Below are positions 1 to 6,506 of a stretch of 36,312 nt of DNA, piece after piece. Location of the stretch: NCBI GenBank assembly GCA_937801655.1, contig CALMWC010000014.1, positions 1-36,312 on the forward strand, given 5' to 3'. A program made the translations under genes and the position numbers. Each line of letters opens with the position of its first letter. Positions within the stretch are counted from its first letter, which is position 1. Under the pieces are notes generated by a model. It was given only the letters and a program-made list of their open reading frames with translations. It did no database searches and had not been told where the DNA came from. The DNA comes from an uncultured Gammaproteobacteria bacterium. Lineage in GTDB: Bacteria > Pseudomonadota > Gammaproteobacteria > Steroidobacterales > UBA11654.

Positions 1-476
1 GGATATTGAGTAATTTAGAAGAAACAGTTTTTAATGAATCCGGTCTTAGTACTGAATTTTCAAGATATAAGATTGATAAAACGCAATTGGATAGAGATTT
101 AGTTGGGTTAACGGTCGTAAAATCTGAAGATCTCAATATATTAGAACTCTATAAGTTTACTAACTATTTAGTGCAAAACTCTCTTGATGCTAAAGTGTAT
201 CAAACAGCATTTCACTCTAGAATAGCCTCTTTATTGGTTATACCTTTTATTTGTTTATTGGCATTGCCATTATCATTGGGTATTGGTAGAAATAGAGGTA
301 TTGGTTTTAGAGTTATTATTGGGATGTTGATAGGTATTACTTATTTTATGCTGCAAAATACTTTAATAGAAAGTGCACAAATTTATCAAATCCAACCCAT
401 ATTATTAGGTTGGATTCCTTTTTTCATATTATTATTATGCACCGCATTAGCTTTTAGGTTTTTACAATGGAAATAA
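1..476 (+). CDS. lptG: LptG, LPS export permease, C-terminal part (5' truncated)
   Basis: This is the C-terminal end of an LptF/LptG (YjgP/YjgQ) family permease, the inner-membrane part of the LptB2FGC machine that extracts lipopolysaccharide for transport to the outer membrane. The reading frame is open to the window edge, so the true start lies upstream; the TTG at position 6 is not a start. A short soluble stretch (the end of the periplasmic domain) is followed by three hydrophobic helices, with the family-typical join where a helix follows the segment 'FHSRIASLLVIPFICLLALP'. The end 'ALAFRFLQWK' is also usual. The choice of LptG over LptF rests on this C-terminal pattern and on the lack of a second copy downstream. 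The stop overlaps the N-terminal region of the next open frame, so the two are probably co-transcribed. Confidence 0.82.
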   Translation, partial: ILSNLEETVFNESGLSTEFSRYKIDKTQLDRDLVGLTVVKSEDLNILELYKFTNYLVQNSLDAKVYQTAFHSRIASLLVIPFICLLALPLSLGIGRNRGIGFRVIIGMLIGITYFMLQNTLIESAQIYQIQPILLGWIPFFILLLCTALAFRFLQWK

Positions 477-481
477 ACGAA

Positions 482-1096
482 ATGTATATAAAATATACAT
501 GCATACTTTTAACACTAATGCTGTTCATTTCTGGTTGTGTAACAACGAATAAACCAATTGTTAAAGAGGTAGTGAATAATGAATCATTATCAAATAAAAA
601 AGAAATTAATAAATTAAAATCAAAGCTATTAGATTTCGAGAATAAACTACTAGATTTAGAGAGCTTGATTAAAAAAGAGCAGAGTGAAAAGATTATTGAA
701 AAATTGGATGTTGTATCTAATGAAGACATACGATTTGAATATCAAAAAGCTTTTGATTTAATTAAAGTGGGAGAATACCTTGCAGCGGAAGAATCTTTAT
801 CTATCTTTATAGATTTATACAGTGATACAGGATTTATTGATGATGCAATATATTGGTTGGGAGAATCATTTTATTCTCAGAAGAAATACAATAAGGCCTT
901 AAAAGAGTTTCAAAAAATAACAAAAGAATATCCAAATTCTGAAAAGTTAGTCGAAGCTATTTTAAAAACAGGTTTCACTCAGTTCGAGTTGGGAGATATA
1001 GAAAAATCTATTAAAACACTTAATCAATTAATTAAATCCTATCCTGATAGTTCTTCTTCTCGATTAGCTAAAGAAAAACTCAATTCTATAAAATAA
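482..1096 (+). CDS. cpoB: CpoB/YbgF-like TPR lipoprotein
   Basis: Probable CpoB (YbgF), the periplasmic partner of the Tol-Pal system that links cell-wall synthesis with outer-membrane constriction. I see a signal peptide ending in a lipobox (FISGC), a charged heptad-like coiled-coil stretch rich in K, E and L at about residues 35-70, then TPR-like repeats containing 'YWLGESFYSQKKYNKALKEF' and 'GDIEKSIKTLNQLIKSYPDS', which match the YbgF C-terminal domain. An ATG at 467 would overlap lptG and place acidic residues ahead of the signal peptide. The ATG at 482 gives a cleaner signal peptide, with GGA about 10 bases upstream, so I chose it. The stop codon abuts the queE start. In E. coli CpoB is a soluble periplasmic protein following pal. 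Here it looks lipid-anchored and the preceding gene is lptG. Confidence 0.8.
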   Translation: MYIKYTCILLTLMLFISGCVTTNKPIVKEVVNNESLSNKKEINKLKSKLLDFENKLLDLESLIKKEQSEKIIEKLDVVSNEDIRFEYQKAFDLIKVGEYLAAEESLSIFIDLYSDTGFIDDAIYWLGESFYSQKKYNKALKEFQKITKEYPNSEKLVEAILKTGFTQFELGDIEKSIKTLNQLIKSYPDSSSSRLAKEKLNSIK

Positions 1097-1747
1097 ATGG
1101 TTTTAAAAGATACTCTTAAAATTACAGAAATTTTTTCCTCAATTCAGGGAGAATCTTCTAAAGTGGGTTTACCATCAACATTTATTAGGCTCACCGGTTG
1201 TCCACTGAGATGCCAATATTGCGATACAAGTTATGCTTTTACAGGCGGTAAACGCGTTTCCTTTGCTGAAATATTTTCAAAGGTAGAGAGTATTGGAAAT
1301 AAAGATATTTGTGTTACAGGGGGAGAACCTCTAGCACAAAATGAAGCAAAGAGATTTCTTAAGGAACTTACCGATCTAGAATACCATGTTAGTTTAGAAA
1401 CTAGCGGGGCCATTGCTATTGATAATATAGATTCTCGGGTAAAAATTGTTATGGACATTAAAACTCCAGATTCAGGTGAAGTCTCTAAAAATGATTGGAG
1501 TAATATTGCTTTAATGAAAAAAACAGATGAGTTTAAATTTGTTATATGCAGCAATGAAGATTATGAATGGTCCAAAATAATTTTAAGAAAATATTCTCTT
1601 GATAAAAAATCAATCGTCCTATTTTCTCCTTGCTCTGAGACTATGAAGGCCAGCCATTTGGCTGATTTAATTTTAAAAGATCAATTAAAAGTTAGATTTC
1701 AAATACAACTTCATAAAATATTATGGGGCGATGTATCAGGAAGATAA
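1097..1747 (+). CDS. queE: QueE, 7-carboxy-7-deazaguanine synthase
   Basis: Radical-SAM enzyme that converts 6-carboxytetrahydropterin to 7-carboxy-7-deazaguanine in the queuosine/preQ0 pathway. Three cysteines (C35, C39, C42 in 'GCPLRCQYCDTS') form the CX3CX2C cluster motif, with the 'SIQGES' substrate and Mg-binding region just before it and the radical-SAM 'VTGGEPL' motif near residue 74. At 216 residues the protein has the usual QueE length. Its ATG directly follows the cpoB stop and its own stop lies 3 bases before queC, so cpoB-queE-queC reads as one operon. This adjacency is common in Gammaproteobacteria and supports both assignments. Confidence 0.95.
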   Translation: MVLKDTLKITEIFSSIQGESSKVGLPSTFIRLTGCPLRCQYCDTSYAFTGGKRVSFAEIFSKVESIGNKDICVTGGEPLAQNEAKRFLKELTDLEYHVSLETSGAIAIDNIDSRVKIVMDIKTPDSGEVSKNDWSNIALMKKTDEFKFVICSNEDYEWSKIILRKYSLDKKSIVLFSPCSETMKASHLADLILKDQLKVRFQIQLHKILWGDVSGR

Positions 1748-1750
1748 ATT

Positions 1751-2419
1751 ATGAATAAATCAATTGTGTTGTTATCAGGAGGCATGGATTCAGCGACTGC
1801 ACTTTCTATCGCAAAAAGAAAAAGTTTATCTTGCTATGCCTTAACCATAAATTATGGACAGAAGCATTCCAATGAAATAGAAAAAGCAAAATTAATTGCA
1901 AACCATTTTCAAGTTATTGATCATAAGATCATCGATATAGATCTAACAGTCTTTGGTGGCTCTGCTTTAACGGACAAGAGTATAGACATACCTGAGAATG
2001 AATCTCAAGGAATACCGGTTACTTATGTGCCAGCTAGAAATACCATCTTTTTTTCATTGGCTCTTGCTTGGGCTGAAGTAATAGGTGCTAATAGCATTTA
2101 TTCAGGAGTCAATGCAATAGATTATTCAGGCTATCCTGACTGCAGGCCTGAATATATAGAAGCAATGCAAGAATTAGTAAATCTAGCAACAAAAGCAACT
2201 GTTGAAGGTAATTCCATTGCTATTGAGGCTCCATTATTGAGTATGAATAAAATGGATATCATAAAAAAAGGTATAGAAAATGATGTTGATTTTTCAAAAA
2301 CAGTTTCTTGTTACCAACTTACTGAACAATCAAAATCATGCGGTCTTTGTGATTCATGCAGGATAAGGTTAAAGGCATTTGAAGAGTTAAATCTGATGGA
2401 TCAGATCGAATATGTCTAA
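1751..2419 (+). CDS. queC: QueC, 7-cyano-7-deazaguanine (preQ0) synthase
   Basis: ATP-dependent ligase that turns 7-carboxy-7-deazaguanine and ammonia into preQ0, the step after QueE in queuosine synthesis. The PP-loop ATP-binding motif SGGMDS lies at residues 9-14. The zinc-binding cysteines are C187, C197, C200 and C203 ('KSCGLCDSCRIR'). The 222-residue length is typical. It is the last gene of the lptG-cpoB-queE-queC run; about 50 AT-rich bases follow before the tRNA gene. Confidence 0.96.
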   Translation: MNKSIVLLSGGMDSATALSIAKRKSLSCYALTINYGQKHSNEIEKAKLIANHFQVIDHKIIDIDLTVFGGSALTDKSIDIPENESQGIPVTYVPARNTIFFSLALAWAEVIGANSIYSGVNAIDYSGYPDCRPEYIEAMQELVNLATKATVEGNSIAIEAPLLSMNKMDIIKKGIENDVDFSKTVSCYQLTEQSKSCGLCDSCRIRLKAFEELNLMDQIEYV

Positions 2420-2472
2420 ATGACTGTTTTATTTGGCAAGGTTGAGTTATCATTTTTTTTAAATTTTCACTT

Positions 2473-2547
2473 GGGGCGTTAGCTCAGTGGTAGAGCAGTT
2501 GGCTTTTAACCAATTGGTCGAAGGTTCAAATCCTTCACGCCCCACCA
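2473..2547 (+). tRNA. tRNA-Lys (anticodon UUU)
   Basis: A full cloverleaf can be folded by eye. The acceptor stem GGGGCGT pairs with ACGCCCC (2537-2543). The D stem is GCTC/GAGC. The anticodon stem GTTGG/CCAAT (one G-U pair) encloses loop CTTTTAA with anticodon TTT. The T stem is GAAGG/CCTTC with loop TTCAAAT. The discriminator base is A and the CCA end is encoded. The sequence is very close to E. coli tRNA-Lys. The U34 anticodon is the target of MnmA, whose gene lies at 29437-30534. Confidence 0.97.
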
Positions 2548-2558
2548 TTTGAAGCAAT

Positions 2559-2651
2559 ATGAAGAAGAATATTAAGAAGTACTGGATTTTCTCGTCAACT
2601 ATATCCATATTCTTTTTTATTCTTTTAATTCTTATTTTATCCAATCGCTAA
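2559..2651 (+). CDS. possible 30-residue single-helix membrane peptide
   Basis: A short open frame sits between tRNA-Lys and the O-methyltransferase gene, ending 5 bases before the latter. It encodes a lysine-rich N-terminus (MKKNIKKYW), one strongly hydrophobic stretch of about 18 residues rich in I, F and L, and a short 'SNR' tail, the layout of a small inner-membrane peptide with its N-terminus in the cytoplasm. The only ribosome-binding candidate is a weak GAAG 5-8 bases upstream. An AT-rich stretch can produce such a frame by chance, so the call is tentative; no family was recognised. Confidence 0.35.
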   Translation: MKKNIKKYWIFSSTISIFFFILLILILSNR

Positions 2652-2656
2652 ATTGT

Positions 2657-3322
2657 ATGTCTAAAAGCACAATTGAGTTGAATCAGGGCTTATATGATTA
2701 CCTTTTATCCGTCTCTCTTAGGGAGTCTAGAGTATTAAAAGATCTTAGAAAAACAACTTCACTTCTGCCTAATGCAAGAATGCAAATAGCTCCTGACCAA
2801 GGACAATTTATGGCCTTATTATTGAAAATAATAGGGGCTAAGAACTTAATTGAAGTCGGCACATATACTGGTTACAGTACTTTGGTTTGTGCTCAAGCTT
2901 TGAAAGAAGGCAAAATTATCGCAATTGATAGAGATGAGGTTAGTACTAAAATAGCTCAAAAATACTGGAGAGATGCAGAAGTTGATAATCTTATTGATTT
3001 AAGAATTGGAGATGCAGTAGATATCCTGGAAGAAATGCAGGATGATCCAGTTATTCAAGGATCCATTGATTTTGTTTTTATTGATGCTGATAAAAGTAAT
3101 TATCTCAATTACTATGAACTCACGCTAAACTTATTAAGGAAGAATGGCATTATCCTATTCGATAATGTTCTTTGGGATGGAGCAGTCGCTGACCAGTCTT
3201 TTCAGGATGAAGACACCATAGCTTTGAGAAAACTTAATGAATTTCTTTTACAGGATGATAGGGTAGATATAACAATGATAGCTATTGGAGATGGTCTGAC
3301 TATAGCAAGGAAAAAAACTTGA
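2657..3322 (+). CDS. class I SAM-dependent O-methyltransferase (family 3, CCoAOMT-like)
   Basis: Predicted cytoplasmic methyltransferase of the caffeoyl-CoA/catechol O-methyltransferase family (O-methyltransferase family 3). Diagnostic segments are SAM motif I 'LIEVGTYTGYSTL' (about residues 60-72), the acidic strand end 'IAIDRDE', and the metal-binding region 'FVFIDADKSNYLNYYE' followed by 'IILFDNVLWDGAV', in which acidic residues and an asparagine normally bind a divalent cation. The 221-residue length is typical of the bacterial members. The substrate cannot be read from sequence. The stop shares one base with the next gene's ATG (TGATG), so translation is probably coupled. It begins a four-gene forward operon. 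Confidence 0.88.
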   Translation: MSKSTIELNQGLYDYLLSVSLRESRVLKDLRKTTSLLPNARMQIAPDQGQFMALLLKIIGAKNLIEVGTYTGYSTLVCAQALKEGKIIAIDRDEVSTKIAQKYWRDAEVDNLIDLRIGDAVDILEEMQDDPVIQGSIDFVFIDADKSNYLNYYELTLNLLRKNGIILFDNVLWDGAVADQSFQDEDTIALRKLNEFLLQDDRVDITMIAIGDGLTIARKKT

Positions 3323-3693
3323 TGGATGACTCGATTAATATTTTTGGAGAACCACTTAAAGAGTGCAGCAATTCTCCTATGACAGGCTTTTTTAGAAATG
3401 GATGTTGCGATACATCAAATGAAGATTTTGGAAGTCATACGGTATGTATATTAGCTACTAAAAAGTTCTTAGATTTTAGTGCTTCAATGGGGAATGATTT
3501 ATCAACACCCATGCCTGCAGCTGGATTTACTGGCTTAAATCCTGGCGATCAATGGTGCTTGTGTGCACCAAGATGGCAAGAAGCACTTGAAGCTAACTGT
3601 GCACCGAAAGTTGTATTGACTTCAACACATATTGGGGCACTCAATCATATTAATATTGAGGATCTTAAAAAATATGCTGTAGATCTAAACTAA
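3322..3693 (+). CDS. DUF2237 family protein
   Basis: Small conserved protein of the DUF2237 family, whose biochemical role is unknown to me. The whole length matches the family pattern: 'NIFGEPLKECSNSPMTGFFR', then 'GCCDT', 'GSHTVC', 'GNDLSTPMP', 'GDQWCLCAPRW' and a closing 'HINIEDLKKYAVDLN'. Several invariant cysteines (the GCC pair, the one in SHTVC and the CLC pair) suggest metal binding or redox chemistry, which is inference. I chose the ATG at 3322, sharing its A with the methyltransferase stop, over an in-frame TTG one codon earlier. The protein has 123 residues, the usual family size. Confidence 0.88.
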   Translation: MDDSINIFGEPLKECSNSPMTGFFRNGCCDTSNEDFGSHTVCILATKKFLDFSASMGNDLSTPMPAAGFTGLNPGDQWCLCAPRWQEALEANCAPKVVLTSTHIGALNHINIEDLKKYAVDLN

Positions 3694-3694
3694 A

Positions 3695-4606
3695 ATGATC
3701 ATCATGAAGAACATAATATTATTTCTAATTTTTCTTTCATTGCAGAGTTGTTCTTTTTTAGAGACGAAATCCTATAAAGATCAAGCAGAAAGACTGAATT
3801 CTCTTTCAAAAGAAAATAAAATTATCGCTGAAGATCTGATGGCATTTATTAAAAGTACAGACCAAAGATACTTTACAAGATCAAATGCTATCAATAATGG
3901 AATTCAGTCCACTGAAGACTTTATGTCCATTACTAAATACTCAGATTTTGAAGTAAGAGTTTCACGAGGAGATGAGATACAAAAGATTGGCAGAATGATC
4001 TCAGAGGGCAAATTAACATCACCAGGAAGAGGTGAAAAAAGAAAGTTAGTTTGGGGTAGGTTTTATTCTATTGATGTTCATCCTAAGACACCATTGGTTG
4101 GAATGTTACATGCCACACTTGTTTTACAGTTATTTGAAGATGGCTCAGTTGTAACAGGAGGTTGGCTTGATGTCATGCCTGGAACAAGAGTGGAAGAGGA
4201 TATGGATTATTTGAAGAAAGTAACTGATGATTATTTTAAAAAGAACGAAGCTAGTCCAATTCTATATAGAAAACTTGTTTGTAAGGGCACTCATGAAACA
4301 ATTGAAGCCTTTAGAAGAAAGCCTTCTTGTTCGGGAGTAAGTTTTTATGGCCCGCCTGTATTTAGGGATAGTGGTGAAAAAAGCTACCGTTTCATACAAG
4401 GAATGTTTATAGAATTTGTCGATGCCTATTTTGATATTATCGAAAAGAGAGTTGATGATCCCTATAATGAACTTGATCTTATTGCTCAAGAAAAAATGAG
4501 AAAAAGTTGGTTGATTGATCAATTATTTTCAGATCCTTTTGCCAGCAAGATTGTTCCTTTCGAAGTATGGGGAACCGCTAATCTTCCACCTGAAATTAAA
4601 TTTTAA
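3695..4606 (+). CDS. lipoprotein with diverged coproporphyrinogen III oxidase (HemF)-like domain
   Basis: A signal peptide with lipobox LQSC (Cys19) predicts a lipid-anchored envelope protein. An ATG at 3704 is an equally good start. The rest resembles aerobic coproporphyrinogen oxidase HemF, block by block in order: 'SIDVHPKTPLVGMLHATLVL' matches HemF 'VVHPHNPYVPTSHANVR'; 'GGWLDVMPGTRVEEDMDYL' matches 'GGFDLTPFYGFEEDAIHWH'; 'YRFIQGMFIEFVDAYFDIIE' matches '[20 protein letters not shown]'; 'LPPE' matches the 'MPP' end. The histidine (H139) and aspartate (D159) of the HemF active site are kept. The HANVR asparagine and arginine are replaced by T and V, and the EQRGIGG motif is not recognisable, so normal oxidase activity is doubtful. 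The comparison was made from memory. Homology is likely but distant, and the function is unknown. Confidence 0.6.
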   Translation: MIIMKNIILFLIFLSLQSCSFLETKSYKDQAERLNSLSKENKIIAEDLMAFIKSTDQRYFTRSNAINNGIQSTEDFMSITKYSDFEVRVSRGDEIQKIGRMISEGKLTSPGRGEKRKLVWGRFYSIDVHPKTPLVGMLHATLVLQLFEDGSVVTGGWLDVMPGTRVEEDMDYLKKVTDDYFKKNEASPILYRKLVCKGTHETIEAFRRKPSCSGVSFYGPPVFRDSGEKSYRFIQGMFIEFVDAYFDIIEKRVDDPYNELDLIAQEKMRKSWLIDQLFSDPFASKIVPFEVWGTANLPPEIKF

Positions 4607-4616
4607 AGGATAAAAA

Positions 4617-5198
4617 ATGGAGATAAAACAAATACATAATGATCCTAATCGTTTTTTTTGGTACTTTATTTATCTTGCCATTACTGTTATTTCGGGATTA
4701 CCCTTATTTGGTTTGAGGCTGAGTGACTTTGGCATCAACTATTTATTATTATTATTTATTCATGAATTTTCAGCATTTCTTTTCTTTGGCCATACATTTT
4801 TCTCTAACATATGGGCAATGCAAATACGTTTTAATCAAGACAAAGAAGTTGGTATTTGGGCAAGGGGTTTTTTAAGGAAGTTAGCTTTATCAATAACAAT
4901 GACGACCTCTATAATAATTCCAATTACAGGTTTGATGCTTATGGAGTCTTGGGGTGGTTTGAATAATGCACCTTGGGCTTGGAATGCCTATCTTGCATTT
5001 TGGGCTATGGCTGCAATAAGCATAACACCAGATATCATCCGCTATGGGAGAAATAGAAATTCAGGTGATCCAAAACATGGGATGGTGAGTGGTGCTATTA
5101 GGGGTAACATAGGTACAGTGCTTACCATCTATATAATCTGCTGCATGGTGATTAAGATTTCCTGGATAACACCATTTCCTAATTTATTTATTGGTTAG
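4617..5198 (+). CDS. four-helix integral membrane protein (DUF2269/CopD-like)
   Basis: A 193-residue inner-membrane protein with four hydrophobic helices, near residues 14-34, 40-68, 88-108 and 120-140, and a further hydrophobic C-terminal stretch at 160-185. The second helix carries two histidines ten residues apart (H49 and H59, in 'FIHEFSAFLFFGHTFFSNIW'). This recalls b-type cytochrome or CopD/DUF2269-like proteins and could ligate heme or a metal, but that is inference. A good ribosome binding site (AAAGGA, about 6 bases before the ATG) is present, and the gene starts 10 bases after the HemF-like lipoprotein, implying one operon and possibly a joint task in the envelope. Its last 11 bases overlap the convergent oxygenase gene. 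Confidence 0.7.
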   Translation: MEIKQIHNDPNRFFWYFIYLAITVISGLPLFGLRLSDFGINYLLLLFIHEFSAFLFFGHTFFSNIWAMQIRFNQDKEVGIWARGFLRKLALSITMTTSIIIPITGLMLMESWGGLNNAPWAWNAYLAFWAMAAISITPDIIRYGRNRNSGDPKHGMVSGAIRGNIGTVLTIYIICCMVIKISWITPFPNLFIG

Positions 5199-6138
5199 CT
5201 TCCATTGCATCTGTATTAGCTGAGGCTTGAGCTAGCCCATCTTTGATATTTTTTTGTTGTGATATTGGCTTATATAAAGGACCTTTCTCACCAGTAAAAT
5301 TATCAAGCGGTTCAACAATATGATGCCCATCGATTGCACAGAATCTCGTTATTGAATATCGCTCCCAAGTTACAGGGGGGACACGATGAGGAGTTGCTTT
5401 AATAAGACCATTGGTTATAACTTCCAACATATCCCCGAGCATGACAATAATTTCGTATCTTGAACAATCAACATTATGCCAATCCCCTGAGGGCTTCTGT
5501 AGTTGAGAACCATGTTCAGATTGAGTTAGAAGCGTGAATACCTCATAATCCGTGTGAGCACTAATGCCAAAAAGATTGTCCTCTGGCGTACCTTCAACAG
5601 GTGGGTAATAGATCATTCTCATGGTGGAAGGCGATCGATCTGTCATTTTTGATTTTATATAATTTTTTTCTATACCTAGAGTTTCTTCAATAACACTAGC
5701 CAGTTTTTTTTCTACTTTTGAACACTCTAGAAAGTAGTCATAAATAGCCTCTCTAAAAAGGGGCATTTTAGGCGGCCATAAATTCGGTCCATAGTTTTCA
5801 AATTCTTTGTCTATTTCTTCAATTTCATAACACATATCAAATGCAGAACAAGTGGCTTTAGTTCCAGCTGAGTAGGCTGGTTCTTCGCCACATGGTGACC
5901 AACCTCTACTAGAATCAGCATGACGATAGTGTGATGCTTGTTTTTTAGGATCATTATCACTCATCGAATGAAATAACTTAGACTGATCATAAGCGGAATC
6001 AATCACTGAGTTATCAATACCATGGTCAATCAGTAAAAAATAACAATCCTTTATCATGGCATCTCTAAGAGATTTTTGTTCATTAGAACTTATTTTTTGA
6101 TTTTCTGAGAGAATATTTTTTAAACTTATTTTTTTCAT
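5188..6138 (-). CDS. isopenicillin-N-synthase-like 2-oxoglutarate/Fe(II) oxygenase
   Basis: Predicted non-heme iron dioxygenase of the IPNS/2OG-Fe(II) superfamily. The double-stranded beta-helix carries the iron triad H195-x-D197 ('SAHTDYEVFTLL') and H251 ('ATPHRV'), followed by the RxS motif R260-Y-S262 that binds the 2-oxoglutarate carboxylate. An N-terminal DIOX_N-like domain (about residues 3-130) includes 'DCYFLLIDHGID'. The length of 316 fits the family. Members act in amino-acid, antibiotic, hormone and xenobiotic metabolism, and the substrate cannot be deduced here. The start ATG has no clear ribosome binding site. It is divergent from bolA across 83 bases and convergent with the preceding membrane protein gene. 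Confidence 0.87.
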   Translation of the reverse strand: MKKISLKNILSENQKISSNEQKSLRDAMIKDCYFLLIDHGIDNSVIDSAYDQSKLFHSMSDNDPKKQASHYRHADSSRGWSPCGEEPAYSAGTKATCSAFDMCYEIEEIDKEFENYGPNLWPPKMPLFREAIYDYFLECSKVEKKLASVIEETLGIEKNYIKSKMTDRSPSTMRMIYYPPVEGTPEDNLFGISAHTDYEVFTLLTQSEHGSQLQKPSGDWHNVDCSRYEIIVMLGDMLEVITNGLIKATPHRVPPVTWERYSITRFCAIDGHHIVEPLDNFTGEKGPLYKPISQQKNIKDGLAQASANTDAMEANQ

Positions 6139-6221
6139 AACAAACTTAAATAGTACAATAGAATAGTAATAATAATCTTAACTCAATTATTAAATATAAC
6201 TAAGGAATAGAATAAAAAAAT

Positions 6222-6503
6222 ATGGATCAAAGTATTAAAGCCATTGAAGATGTATTAAAAAGATCTTTGTCGATTGAATTTATCCAAATTGAAGATCAAG
6301 GACACCTACATAAGGGACATAAAGCTGCAAATGAAGGTTTAATGCATTTAAAAGCATGCATTGTCTCAGATGATTTTTTAGATTTAAACTCAATAAAAAG
6401 ACATCAAAAAGTTTATGATATTCTTGCAAAATTTTTAGAAAGTCGCTTGCATGCACTCAGCTTAGAGACCTATACATCAAAGGAATACTATCAAAGAGAT
6501 TGA
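6222..6503 (+). CDS. BolA family protein
   Basis: BolA-like protein of 93 residues. The fold's signature is intact: 'GHLHKGHKAA' contains the conserved histidines, and the helix-turn segment 'IKRHQKVYDILAKFLESRLHALSLETYT' carries the invariant RHQ..Y and HALS motifs. BolA proteins partner with monothiol glutaredoxins in iron-sulfur cluster handling, and E. coli BolA also affects morphogenesis and transcription; which subfamily this is (BolA or IbaG) is not settled. A possible ribosome binding site, TAAGGA, lies about 15 bases before the ATG, farther than usual. The stop is 3 bases from the end of the convergent methyltransferase gene. Confidence 0.9.
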   Translation: MDQSIKAIEDVLKRSLSIEFIQIEDQGHLHKGHKAANEGLMHLKACIVSDDFLDLNSIKRHQKVYDILAKFLESRLHALSLETYTSKEYYQRD

Positions 6504-6506
6504 ATC

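Noticed and set aside
2459-2644. 61-codon reverse frame containing GREGFEPSTNWLKANCSTTE
   Set aside because: It is the antisense of the tRNA-Lys gene, a well-known false protein in databases.
3695-4606. True hemF
   Set aside because: A lipobox, loss of the HANVR asparagine and arginine, and absence of a recognisable EQRGIGG motif argue against a working coproporphyrinogen oxidase.
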